A DNA stretch of 64,000 nucleotides from Pedobacter sp. D749 (lineage in GTDB: Bacteria; Bacteroidota; Bacteroidia; Sphingobacteriales; Sphingobacteriaceae). Numbering within the stretch: position 1 is the stretch's first letter; every line of letters starts with the position of its first letter. The stretch spans positions 5,208,001 to 5,272,000 of the forward strand of contig NZ_CP079218.1 in the NCBI RefSeq assembly GCF_019317285.1, read 5' to 3'. The notes under the pieces are model-generated. The model ran no database searches, had not been told where the DNA came from, and saw nothing but the letters and a program-made list of their open reading frames with translations. Shown here piece after piece: positions 25,581 through 33,607 of this stretch. Position numbers and translations under genes: made by a program.

Positions 25581-26183
25581 GGAAATGAAAGGGCGACATT
25601 TCATAGGTGCTGTAGCCCCGCCATTCGCTTTACTCCGTTGCATTACGTGTTCGCTGTTGCCGGGTTTATTTAACAAAGGTTAATTTTCAGAGCACCAAAC
25701 TTTGTATCTAAACCCGATTGCCGGGAAGAGCTTCCGATCCTTCATCGGAACTCGTACCAGAAAGCAGGGCTGAAATTGCCAAGGGCACAGCACACTCATT
25801 TCCCGTTAATATAAAATGTTTTCTTTTAGGAAATGAAAGGGCAGTATTTCATAGGTGCTGTAGCCCCGCCATTCGCTTTATTCCGATGAAAAATCGGTAT
25901 GCTCGCTCCTGTCGGGTTTAGTTAACCGCGGTTTGCTTCAGGACACCAAACTTTGTTAAATAAACCTGATTGTCGGGAAGAGCTTCCGATCCTTCATCGG
26001 AACTCGTACCAGAAAGCAGGGCTGAAATTGCCAAGGGCACAGCACACTCATTTCCCGTTAATATAAAATGTTTTTCTTTAAGGAAATGAAAGGGCAGTAT
26101 TTCATAGGTGCTATAGCCCCGCCATTCGCTTTACTTCGTTACACTACGTGCTTGCTCCTGTCGGGTTTAGTTAACAAAAGCTT
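25581..26183. repeat. Tandem fold-back repeats, two full copies and one half copy
   Basis: Copies are 25581-25803, 25828-26055 and a truncated 26082 to about 26183, with a conserved spacer of 24-26 bases (CGTTAATATAAAATGTTT...). Each full copy is roughly self-complementary: it starts GGAAATGA and ends TCATTTCC, has GTGCTGTAGCCC near the left and GGGCACAGCAC near the right end, and TCGGGTTTA facing TAAACCCGA in the middle. A small hairpin TTCCGAT/ATCGGAA sits in the right half. There is no gene inside. Related pieces are at 2213-2273 and 2506-2516. Confidence 0.85.
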
Positions 26184-26309
26184 GTTCTAGAACCAAAAAG
26201 CACCTATATGTATTAGGCTTAAAGTTGTATTAACATATTTAAACTTTTTTTCTACCTTGATGCAACGTTTTAAAATCCCTCATGTCTTATAATCAGAATA
26301 TTCGAAATT

Positions 26310-26867
26310 TTGGAAGCCGTATACATCGATAAAAATCTGGAACTCGTAAAAAAATGCATGCAGGGCAGCCGCGCAGCACAGTTTGAATTGTATAAACTGT
26401 ATGCAAAAGCCATGTATAATGTGGCACTGCGCATTTTAAATTACGAGGAAGAGGCAGAAGATGTTTTACAGGAAGCATTTTTAGATGCGTTTACCAGAAT
26501 TGTTGATTTTAGGCAGGAAACAACCTTCGGGCTTTGGTTAAAGCAGATCGTGATCAACAAATCCATCAATTACCTGCGTAAGCGCAAGATGGAATTTGTA
26601 AGTACAGACGAAATATCGGAAGTACCTGATGAAGATAGTTTTGATGACAGTGAAGTGCAGTTGCAGGCCGAGGAAATAAGAATAGCCATCACCCAATTGC
26701 CAGATGGTTACAGGGTTGTATTGAGTTTATACCTTTTAGAAGGTTATGACCATGAAGAGATTGCACACATTTTAAAAATAAGTGAAAACACCAGCCGTAC
26801 ACAGTACATGCGGGCTAAAAAGAAGTTAAAAAGTATTTTAGAAACGAAAGGGATGAGAGATGAATAA
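26310..26867 (+). CDS. ECF-type RNA polymerase sigma factor
   Basis: A 185-residue sigma-70 factor. Region 2 is at about 20-90 (YKLYAKAMYNVALRILNYEE, then EDVLQEAFLDAFTRI) and region 4 at about 125-175 (LPDGYRVVLSLYLLEGYDHE, then SENTSRTQYMRAKKKL). The start is TTG at 26310; the next in-frame ATG is at residue 17 and would leave the conserved N-terminus out. It overlaps the next gene by eight bases; that gene encodes a membrane protein probably acting as anti-sigma factor. It would direct transcription of a small set of envelope genes, including perhaps 27536-28822. Confidence 0.9.
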   Translation: MEAVYIDKNLELVKKCMQGSRAAQFELYKLYAKAMYNVALRILNYEEEAEDVLQEAFLDAFTRIVDFRQETTFGLWLKQIVINKSINYLRKRKMEFVSTDEISEVPDEDSFDDSEVQLQAEEIRIAITQLPDGYRVVLSLYLLEGYDHEEIAHILKISENTSRTQYMRAKKKLKSILETKGMRDE

Positions 26868-27387
26868 TAGATTAGAAACTTTTGTAAAAGAAAACCGTAA
26901 AGCTTTCGATATCATGGAGCCATCGGCAGAACTTTGGGCAAAGATTGAACAAGGTTTAGACAATAAGAAGAAAAAAAAACCGGTAAAACTGTATTTATGG
27001 ATGAGTGCAGCGGCAGCTATCGTAGTGGTTTTTGGTTTAGCTTGGTTGTACGTAGGGAAATCACAAAACAAAGATTTAGAAATAGCCGACGTTAGTAGCT
27101 CATATGCCAAAAAAGACGTTCATTTTGCTGGCTTAATTACCGAAAAAAGAGACAGTCTGGCTATTTTTGCCTCAGCAAATCCGGAACTTTATAAAAAATT
27201 TACCGCTGATTTGAGAAAGCTTGACGAAGATTACGAAAGGTTAAAAGCAGAGCTGCCAACCTCGCCCAATCAAACTTTTGTGGTAAAGGCTATGGTAAAA
27301 AACCGTGAAATACAATTGCAATTATTAAAACAACAATTATTGATTATTAACCAGGTTGACGATTACAAAAGAGTTAACCAGATTTAA
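26860..27387 (+). CDS. Single-pass membrane protein, probable anti-sigma factor
   Basis: A 175-residue protein with a cytoplasmic N-terminal part of about 45 residues (PSAELWAKIEQGLDNKKKKK), one membrane helix (LYLWMSAAAAIVVVFGLAWL) and a periplasmic tail predicted to be helical and rich in Lys, Asp and Leu. The start overlaps the sigma gene, which is typical of a sigma/anti-sigma pair. It has no clear zinc-binding HxxxCxxC motif, so its mode of sigma binding differs from the ZAS type. The call rests on topology and position. Confidence 0.65.
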   Translation: MNNRLETFVKENRKAFDIMEPSAELWAKIEQGLDNKKKKKPVKLYLWMSAAAAIVVVFGLAWLYVGKSQNKDLEIADVSSSYAKKDVHFAGLITEKRDSLAIFASANPELYKKFTADLRKLDEDYERLKAELPTSPNQTFVVKAMVKNREIQLQLLKQQLLIINQVDDYKRVNQI

Positions 27388-27424
27388 GCAGCAAAAGTGA
27401 AATTATAGTAATAACAGAATCCGT

Positions 27425-27453
27425 CTTGATACCCGATTTACACAACTTGATAC
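27425..27453. promoter_or_regulatory. Direct repeat CTTGATAC before the secreted repeat protein
   Basis: CTTGATAC at 27425-27432 and again at 27446-27453, 21 bases apart, which is two turns of the helix. A near copy (CTTGATGC, 26257-26264) lies in front of the sigma-factor gene. It could be a regulator or sigma-factor site. Confidence 0.3.
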
Positions 27454-27481
27454 TAAAAGGGGAACGCTCACTACATCGAAA

Positions 27482-27509
27482 GCTTACAACCAGCCGGCAG
27501 GTTGTAAGC
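27482..27509. repeat. 10-bp perfect hairpin in the leader of the secreted repeat protein
   Basis: GCTTACAACC and GGTTGTAAGC with an eight-base loop that itself contains GCCGGC. It has no T-run and lies 26 bases before the start codon, so it could form in the 5' leader. Confidence 0.5.
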
Positions 27510-27535
27510 GCATAGGTGTTTAAACAATTAACAAC

Positions 27536-28822
27536 ATGAAAACAATAAGAATATTTTTAGCCATTATGGCTTTAATTGCCGTAAAAACAAATGCACAAGA
27601 AGGGATGATAAATAGCCCTTCAGAGAAAGTAGTTGTAGAAAATTTAGAAAAATCATCGATGGTAGCGATTGTTAATACTTCAAGGTATAAACAAACGGGG
27701 GGAGATGCCGAACGTTCAAAATCTTTTAGCAAGAGTTTTAATGTAGACAATAACGATAAGATTAATTTAAACAATCAATACGGATCGATCACTATTAAAA
27801 CCTGGGACAAAAAAGAAGTACGTGTTGATGTAGATATTAAAGCTTACAGCAGTTCGGATAATGATGCGCAAAAACTGATTGATGGGATAAGTATTGATGC
27901 GACTAAAAACGGTGACGTAGTTACTTTCAGAACGAATATGGGTGATAGAAACGGACGTTATGGCCGTGGGATGAAAAATGGAGTAACCACCTGGCGGAGG
28001 GAAGTAAAAGTAAACTATGTGGTGTATATGCCTGCAGTAAATCCATTAACGGTTTCACAAGAATATGGTAATGTAGAATTGGGTAATTTTGCCGGCCCTA
28101 CATCTTTAAAAGTAGAATATGGAAACCTGGTGGCTGGCAATTTAAGCAACGTAAATAACTACATCAATGTTCAATATGGTAAATGCGATATCCAGGACCT
28201 GAATGCTGCAGTGGTAAAACATGAATATAATGGCCCGGTAACCATTGGCGCTGTAGGTACGTTACAACTTAACGCAGAGTATGTTGCTGTAAACATCAAT
28301 ACCATCAGAAGATCTGCAGATATTAAAGTGGAATATGGTAAAGGCTTAACCATCGGTACCATTGGTGGTAACTTGCTTTTGAATGCCGAATATGCCAAGG
28401 TGAATATCAATACGGTTAAAGGCAATACGGTGGTTAAACAAGCTTATGGCGATTTAAATATTGCATCGGCCGGTAAAATTGCAGTTAATGCAGAATATTC
28501 GAACGTGACTTTAGGCACACTTAATGGTGATGCAAATATCAACATGGATTACAACCGTTTAAACGTGAGCGAGATCACCCCTGCCTGTAAAAACTTCACC
28601 TTCGGAGGCGAATATGTAAGTGTTGGATTGGGCTTTGCAGATCGTTATAATGGAAATTTTAATGTCTCTACCTCCTATGCCGGCTTTAAATATGGTTCAA
28701 ACGTAACATCAAACTTGGTAAGTAAAGATGATGAAACTAAAAAATATACTGGCAAGATCGGTAGCGGTGGTGCTGCAAACGTATCCATCAAAACTGAATA
28801 TGGTTCCGTTACCTTTAAATAA
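27536..28822 (+). CDS. Secreted beta-repeat protein (DUF4097-like)
   Basis: A 428-residue exported protein with a signal peptide (MKTIRIFLAIMALIAVKTNA). After residue 75 it consists of short repeated strands with recurrent EYGN, VEYGN, NAEYA and QYG words about 20 residues apart, as in DUF4097-type or beta-helix proteins (putative adhesins). There is no enzymatic motif. It lies just after a sigma/anti-sigma pair and is likely controlled by it. It is followed by a strong terminator. A role in the cell envelope is inferred. Confidence 0.7.
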   Translation: MKTIRIFLAIMALIAVKTNAQEGMINSPSEKVVVENLEKSSMVAIVNTSRYKQTGGDAERSKSFSKSFNVDNNDKINLNNQYGSITIKTWDKKEVRVDVDIKAYSSSDNDAQKLIDGISIDATKNGDVVTFRTNMGDRNGRYGRGMKNGVTTWRREVKVNYVVYMPAVNPLTVSQEYGNVELGNFAGPTSLKVEYGNLVAGNLSNVNNYINVQYGKCDIQDLNAAVVKHEYNGPVTIGAVGTLQLNAEYVAVNINTIRRSADIKVEYGKGLTIGTIGGNLLLNAEYAKVNINTVKGNTVVKQAYGDLNIASAGKIAVNAEYSNVTLGTLNGDANINMDYNRLNVSEITPACKNFTFGGEYVSVGLGFADRYNGNFNVSTSYAGFKYGSNVTSNLVSKDDETKKYTGKIGSGGAANVSIKTEYGSVTFK

Positions 28823-28846
28823 GATTTTTTAAACCAAACAAATGTT

Positions 28847-28876
28847 AAAGTCCTGCCGTATTGGTGGGACTTTTTT
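28847..28876 (+). terminator. Intrinsic terminator after the secreted repeat protein
   Basis: AAAGTCCTGCC (28847-28857) pairs with GGTGGGACTTT (28863-28873), two pairs being G-T wobbles, with a five-base loop and a run of six T. Confidence 0.8.
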
Positions 28877-28889
28877 ATATTTAGCCTTG

Positions 28890-29432
28890 ATGAAGATTTA
28901 CCTTTTTATCTTGCTCTCTGCTATTTCTTTTACTGCACTGGCACAAGAAGTGCCAGTTAAATGGGCTACGCAAGAAACTTTCTTCGAAGATTTAACGGGT
29001 AAAGACTTACCCTCATTTAATGGTTTAACCGTCAATAAAAAGCCGCTCTCCAATGCCGATTTAAAAAACCAGGTAGTGGTCATTAACTTTTGGTTCGAAA
29101 CATGCCCGCCTTGCATAGCTGAAATGCCCGAATTAAATAATTTGGTGTCCAAATATGGCAAAAAGGGTGTAAGGTTTATCGGCATTACCCATGATGGTCC
29201 TGCCAGTGCCAGGCGATTTCAAAAACGTAACGGCTACAGATACGAAATTGTATCGCTGAGCAAATACGAGATTAGAAAACTAAACATTAACCATGGTTTT
29301 CCGTCGAATGTATTGGTTGGAAAGGATGGAAAGATTATTTATGCCACAGCCAATATTTCCTTTTCTGACCCACAGTTCAAAGCAAAGTCGATGCTTTTTG
29401 AGGAGAAATTAAAAACTGAATTAAACAATTAG
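28890..29432 (+). CDS. TlpA-like thioredoxin-fold protein, exported
   Basis: A 180-residue protein from ATG at 28890, which opens a signal peptide (MKIYLFILLSAISFTALAQ); a longer frame upstream runs through the terminator and is rejected. The thioredoxin fold follows: VVVINFWFETCPPCIAEMPEL carries the CPPC redox site, then VRFIGITHDG and the cis-Pro region GFPSNVLVGKDGKIIY. It should act as a periplasmic thiol-disulfide reductant or resistance protein of the TlpA/ResA type. Its partner is not evident; the next gene is convergent. Confidence 0.88.
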   Translation: MKIYLFILLSAISFTALAQEVPVKWATQETFFEDLTGKDLPSFNGLTVNKKPLSNADLKNQVVVINFWFETCPPCIAEMPELNNLVSKYGKKGVRFIGITHDGPASARRFQKRNGYRYEIVSLSKYEIRKLNINHGFPSNVLVGKDGKIIYATANISFSDPQFKAKSMLFEEKLKTELNN

Positions 29433-29459
29433 TCGGAGTTATGGAAGCTCCCAAATCGC

Positions 29460-30350
29460 TTAAAGCACATATTCGTTATTTATAGGTTTAACAGGCTCAG
29501 GGATCTCGTCTTCTTCGAGCATTTGCAAAAGATTGATCTCTATTGTTCTGGTAATTTGGTTAAGCGGAACACCTGCCGAATTGTTTTCGAAAGGATTAAC
29601 CAGGCTCATTCCGTTAATCTGCGTAGATACGAATACAAAACCGATTAACCAACCTAAAAATATGGCGGCAGGCCCTGCATCCTGACTGATTACGAGGGTA
29701 AATGTTACCACAAATAACCAGATAAATACTTTGGTAAGGTAGGAATAAGTAGTCGGGAATATGGTGTTTTTAATGCGTTCGCTCATGCCCATAGAATCGG
29801 AAAATCGTGTAAGCATCTCATTGATCTCGATAAAACGGAAACCATCAATAGCATTTGCTTTCGATAATTTTTGCAAATCTCTCGATTGAATATTTAAAAT
29901 GGCATTGTGTGTATTGTTGTGCTTACCAATTTCTTTTAAATCCGCCTCAGTTAAATATTTGGTGTAAATTTCATCTACCGTTCCCCTTAAATTGGCCTTT
30001 AATGCATATAAGAATGCAATGTGCCTGCAAACCATCCTTTTTACACTTTCATCATCTTCATCGACATAGTTAATCAAAGCCCTGGCAAAGGAGCGGGAAT
30101 CATTTACCAATGCTCCCCATATTTTACGGGCCTCCCACCACCTATCGTAGGCCTGATTATTGTTAAATCCAATGAAAAAAGCGATAGCTGTACCTAAAAC
30201 CGTTGGAATAATGGATGGAATGGAGAAATGATGGGCAATTAAATACTCGCGTACAAAGTAAGCTGCAGTACAAGAGGCAACCATGATCAGATCAATCTGC
30301 CATGTATTTCTTAAAATTCTACTTAATCTGATGTTTTGTATTAAAAGCAT
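29460..30350 (-). CDS. Bestrophin-family ion channel
   Basis: A 296-residue membrane protein of the bestrophin/UPF0187 family. Diagnostic are GTAIAFFIGFNNNQAYDRWW and EARKIWGALVNDSRSFARAL, the NxxAYxRWWEAR motif of the family. Four membrane helices are visible near 20-35, 43-62, 210-230 and 233-250. Bacterial bestrophins such as KpBest are pentameric channels, reported as cation-selective. It shares a divergent region with the MHS transporter. A TAGTTTTG box (30390-30397) is a likely -7 element. Confidence 0.9.
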   Translation of the reverse strand: MLLIQNIRLSRILRNTWQIDLIMVASCTAAYFVREYLIAHHFSIPSIIPTVLGTAIAFFIGFNNNQAYDRWWEARKIWGALVNDSRSFARALINYVDEDDESVKRMVCRHIAFLYALKANLRGTVDEIYTKYLTEADLKEIGKHNNTHNAILNIQSRDLQKLSKANAIDGFRFIEINEMLTRFSDSMGMSERIKNTIFPTTYSYLTKVFIWLFVVTFTLVISQDAGPAAIFLGWLIGFVFVSTQINGMSLVNPFENNSAGVPLNQITRTIEINLLQMLEEDEIPEPVKPINNEYVL

Positions 30351-30389
30351 ATAATCTTATGGAAAATAAATTCGTTACGGATGAAAATA

Positions 30390-30397
30390 CAAAACTA
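30390..30397 (-). promoter_or_regulatory. Candidate -7 box for the bestrophin gene
   Basis: TAGTTTTG on the minus strand, a match to TAnnTTTG, 39 bases before the start codon. A TTTG lies about 24 bases further upstream. Confidence 0.4.
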
Positions 30398-30501
30398 AAG
30401 CCGAAATGTTTGGTAATGTAACAAATTAAATGACAAACGGCACAGGTTGCCGATTGTCATTCAAATGTTTATCTTGGGAAACCAAATATTCTAAATCACT
30501 T

Positions 30502-32025
30502 ATGAGCGACACTTTACCCAGGAACAATATCTTTAAAGTTATCGGTGCATCATCTTTAGGTACACTGATTGAATGGTATGATTTTTATATTTTTGGTAGC
30601 CTTGCGGTTATCATTGGCCATCAGCTGTTTCCGGAAGATGCTGGTGCATCAGCACTAATTAACACCTTGGCTATTTTTGCAGCAGGTTTTATTGTCCGCC
30701 CATTTGGCGCATTGGTTTTTGGCAGGCTAGGCGATTTAATCGGCCGGAAATATACTTTTTTGCTCACTTTGGTGCTGATGGGCGGCTCGACATTTTTTAT
30801 CGGTTTAATTCCCTCTTATAAAAGTATTGGTTATGCTGCGCCCATTTTGGTTTTAATATTAAGGTTAATCCAGGGTTTGGCTTTGGGTGGCGAATATGGT
30901 GGCGCGGCAACTTATGTAGCAGAACATGCGCCGAAAAATAAACGTGGTTTTTTTACCAGCTGGATCCAAACTACTGCAACATTGGGGTTGTTTCTTTCGT
31001 TAGGAATTATTGTCATCACGAAAAATATTTTAGGCGCAGAAACTTTTGCCGATTGGGGTTGGAGAATTCCTTTTCTGTTATCGATTGTACTGGTAGTGGT
31101 TTCGATTTACATCCGCATGAAAATGCACGAATCGCCGATGTTTTCAAAACTAAAAGCCGAAGGAAATATCTCAAAAAATCCACTTAAAGAAAGCTTTAAC
31201 AATAAAGCGAATTTTAAAATGGTACTCCTGGCATTATTTGGCGCTACCATGGGGCAGGGTGTGATCTGGTACACGGGTCAGTTTTATGCACAATCGTTTC
31301 TAGAGAATACCTGTAAGCTGGATTTTAACGATTCGAGGTATATTTTGCTTTGGGGAATCGCTTTTGCCACGCCATTTTTTGTGGTATTTGGTGCCTGGAG
31401 TGATAAGGTTGGCCGGAAATGGATCATGTTAAGTGGTATGCTTTTAGGCATTCTTTTTTATCGCCCCATCTATCAAATGTTTTTAGATGATACCGATTAT
31501 ACAAAAATTGAACAGACTGATGTTTTATCTGCTAGGCCGGCTCCGGTAACTGCTGTTTTAATTGCGAACTCAACTGATAGCTTACGAACCGTTTCTACTA
31601 AAGTAATGCTCAGAAATGGCGCTTCCTTTAACAGGGTGCAAACCGATACGATTTCTACAACCAAAGGGATTCTTTTAGGCAAAGAAGTAATAAAAGACAA
31701 AGTTTTACCAACGCCAGTATTCTGGAAATTCGTTGGCTTAATCTTCTTTCAGATTTTGCTCGTAACCATGGTTTATGGACCAATTGCGGCTTTTCTGGTA
31801 GAGTTATTCCCAACTAAAATCAGGTATACCTCTATGTCGCTACCTTATCATATCGGTAACGGCGTTTTTGGTGGGCTAGTACCTTTTATTGCAACGCTAA
31901 TTGCAAGCTTTTCTGGTGCTACACCATTATCAGGCCTTTGGTATCCAATAGGTATAGCGGCATTGAGTCTGGTTATTGGCACTATTTATTTATCGAATAA
32001 AAGAGACGAAAATATTAACGACTAA
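30502..32025 (+). CDS. MHS-family (metabolite:proton symporter) MFS transporter with large loop insertion
   Basis: A 507-residue transporter from ATG at 30502; the longer frame adds 24 unlikely residues. The start ASSLGTLIEWYDFYIFGSLA and the loop GRLGDLIGRKYTF are typical of the MHS family (ProP, ShiA, KgtP types), as are RLIQGLALGGEYGGAATYVAE and GAWSDKVGRKW. About residues 320-408, between the eighth and ninth membrane segments, carry an extra hydrophilic stretch of some 85 residues rich in Thr, Asp and Val. It is co-transcribed with a small membrane protein 11 bases downstream. The substrate is unknown; an organic acid or zwitterion is typical. Confidence 0.87.
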   Translation: MSDTLPRNNIFKVIGASSLGTLIEWYDFYIFGSLAVIIGHQLFPEDAGASALINTLAIFAAGFIVRPFGALVFGRLGDLIGRKYTFLLTLVLMGGSTFFIGLIPSYKSIGYAAPILVLILRLIQGLALGGEYGGAATYVAEHAPKNKRGFFTSWIQTTATLGLFLSLGIIVITKNILGAETFADWGWRIPFLLSIVLVVVSIYIRMKMHESPMFSKLKAEGNISKNPLKESFNNKANFKMVLLALFGATMGQGVIWYTGQFYAQSFLENTCKLDFNDSRYILLWGIAFATPFFVVFGAWSDKVGRKWIMLSGMLLGILFYRPIYQMFLDDTDYTKIEQTDVLSARPAPVTAVLIANSTDSLRTVSTKVMLRNGASFNRVQTDTISTTKGILLGKEVIKDKVLPTPVFWKFVGLIFFQILLVTMVYGPIAAFLVELFPTKIRYTSMSLPYHIGNGVFGGLVPFIATLIASFSGATPLSGLWYPIGIAALSLVIGTIYLSNKRDENIND

Positions 32026-32036
32026 ATGCAAAAAAG

Positions 32037-32288
32037 ATGAATACGTTAAAGAAGTTTTTAGGTTTGGTCTGGATGGTTTTAGGGCCATTAACAATGACTT
32101 TTTTGTTTATCCAGGCAATTGATAAAGTGGGCTTGACCCATACAAATATCGAGCGTACCAATACTATCCTGCAATGGGCAATTATCCTGTTTATTTTCCT
32201 CCCAATTAGTTTGGGGTTGATGATATTTGGCTTTTATGCATGGAAAGGTGAGTACGATCGCCTGCCAGAAAGTTCCGGGGAATTATAG
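32037..32288 (+). CDS. Small two-helix membrane protein
   Basis: An 83-residue protein with two membrane helices (LGLVWMVLGPLTMTFLFIQ and WAIILFIFLPISLGLMIFGF) and a short charged tail (GEYDRLPESSGEL). It starts 11 bases after the MHS transporter stop, so it is probably a partner or accessory subunit. Proteins of this size often accompany MHS transporters in Bacteroidota, from memory. Function is not known. Confidence 0.7.
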   Translation: MNTLKKFLGLVWMVLGPLTMTFLFIQAIDKVGLTHTNIERTNTILQWAIILFIFLPISLGLMIFGFYAWKGEYDRLPESSGEL

Positions 32289-32327
32289 TTTTTTATCTTG
32301 ATCGAAAGTATTAGACAAGCTGATACC

Positions 32328-32360
32328 ATGCAATCGTTCCCGACATCGTTTGCAACGTTT
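32328..32360. promoter_or_regulatory. Candidate LacI-type operator before the pectinesterase gene
   Basis: ATGCAATCGTTCCCGA (32328-32343) is followed by CGTTTGCAACGTTT (32347-32360). It closely resembles the sites at 57202-57240 beside the LacI gene and at 33514-33529. It lies about 150 bases before the start codon. Confidence 0.5.
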
Positions 32361-32491
32361 AATCTCAGAAAAACTTCTTTCTGATGGATATTAATGTTTA
32401 AAATTGTTCATCATATATTTTAAAACACGGCTGCGTTACAAAGTTTATACTTTTACGTGGCCGATTTTAATTTAAGCCTGACCAAATTAAT

Positions 32492-33448
32492 ATGAAAGCA
32501 ATCATCCTATTCTTACTGACAATCATTTCATCAGCGGTTTATGCTTTAGATGTTAAACCTGATTTTGTGGTGGCTGCTGATGGAAGTGGAAACTTTAAAA
32601 CCGTACAGGAAGCGATCCACGCTGTGCCGGATTTCAGGAATAAAACAACCATAATTTTCATTAAAAAAGGTATTTATAAAGAAAAACTGGTATTGGCGGC
32701 CTCTAAAAAGAATGTAAAGTTTATTGGGGAGAACTTAAACGAAACTATTTTAACCTATGATGATTATGCACAGAAGAAAAATATTTTTAGCGAAGAAAAA
32801 GGTACTTCCGGCTCTTCCAGCTTTTACATTTATGGTGAAGGCTTTTCTGCTGAGAACATCACTTTCGAAAATTCTTCAGGCCCGGTGGGGCAGGCGGTGG
32901 CCGTTTGGGCCGGTGGCGATAAACTGATTTTCACCAACTGCCGGTTTTTGGGTTTCCAGGATACACTTTATACGTATGGGGGCAATAATCGCCAGTATTA
33001 TAAAAATTGTTACATCGAAGGTACGGTCGATTTTATTTTCGGTGCTTCGACAGCCTGGTTTGAAAGTTGCACCATTTTCTGCAAAAAGGCGGGTTATATT
33101 ACAGCCGCTTCAACTGCTGATACCACAAAATATGGTTACGTACTCAACAAATGTAAAATCAAGGGAGATGCCCCTGCCAATAGTTTTTACCTGGGCCGCC
33201 CCTGGAGGCCTTATGCTAAAGTTGTTTACCTCAATTGCGAACTGCCTGATTTTATCCATCCCGATGGCTGGAACAATTGGGGAAAGGAAAGTAATGAGAA
33301 AACGGCTTATTATGCAGAATATAAAAGCAAGGGGAAAGGCGCCGATCCGGAAAATAGGGTAAAATGGTCGCGCCAATTAACAGAGATAGAATACAAGACC
33401 TATATTTTGGAAAACGTTTTCCGTGGATGGAATCCAGAGGTGAAATAA
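32492..33448 (+). CDS. Pectin methylesterase (CE8)
   Basis: A 318-residue secreted carbohydrate esterase of family 8 that removes methyl groups from homogalacturonan. Signal peptide at 1-18 (MKAIILFLLTIISSAVYA). The right-handed beta-helix carries the family motifs GSGNFKTVQEAI, GPVGQAVAVW (GQA), RFLGFQDTLYT (catalytic-site Gln and Asp), VDFIFGAS (second Asp) and LGRPWRPYA. It is the first enzyme of the pectin cluster; its product is the substrate of the GH28 enzyme encoded next. A candidate LacI operator lies upstream. Confidence 0.94.
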   Translation: MKAIILFLLTIISSAVYALDVKPDFVVAADGSGNFKTVQEAIHAVPDFRNKTTIIFIKKGIYKEKLVLAASKKNVKFIGENLNETILTYDDYAQKKNIFSEEKGTSGSSSFYIYGEGFSAENITFENSSGPVGQAVAVWAGGDKLIFTNCRFLGFQDTLYTYGGNNRQYYKNCYIEGTVDFIFGASTAWFESCTIFCKKAGYITAASTADTTKYGYVLNKCKIKGDAPANSFYLGRPWRPYAKVVYLNCELPDFIHPDGWNNWGKESNEKTAYYAEYKSKGKGADPENRVKWSRQLTEIEYKTYILENVFRGWNPEVK

Positions 33449-33513
33449 GAGGTGTAACATGTTGTTATACAGGTTTTAAATTCGTTTTTGAAGGCTATTT
33501 TTTGCCTCGTTTT

Positions 33514-33529
33514 CCGGTAACGATTGCAT
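33514..33529. promoter_or_regulatory. Candidate LacI-type operator before the polygalacturonase gene
   Basis: On the minus strand it reads ATGCAATCGTTACCGG, identical in 14 of 16 positions to 32328-32343. It lies 79 bases before the GH28 start codon. Confidence 0.5.
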
Positions 33530-33607
33530 AGATTTCTCTTCTGTTTTAAGTGCAAACAACGTACACTTGTTATTACGATAACCAAGTATAATTTAACAGC
33601 GCAAATA

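Noticed and set aside
25718-25921. A 67-codon frame within the tandem fold-back repeat
   Set aside because: It lies wholly in the repeat and spans the copy boundary; not a gene.
25581-26183. CRISPR array
   Set aside because: The repeat unit is about 250 bases, self-complementary and without regular spacers or cas genes.
32976-33362. A 128-codon frame inside the first pectinesterase gene
   Set aside because: Out-of-frame shadow of a well-supported CE8 gene.
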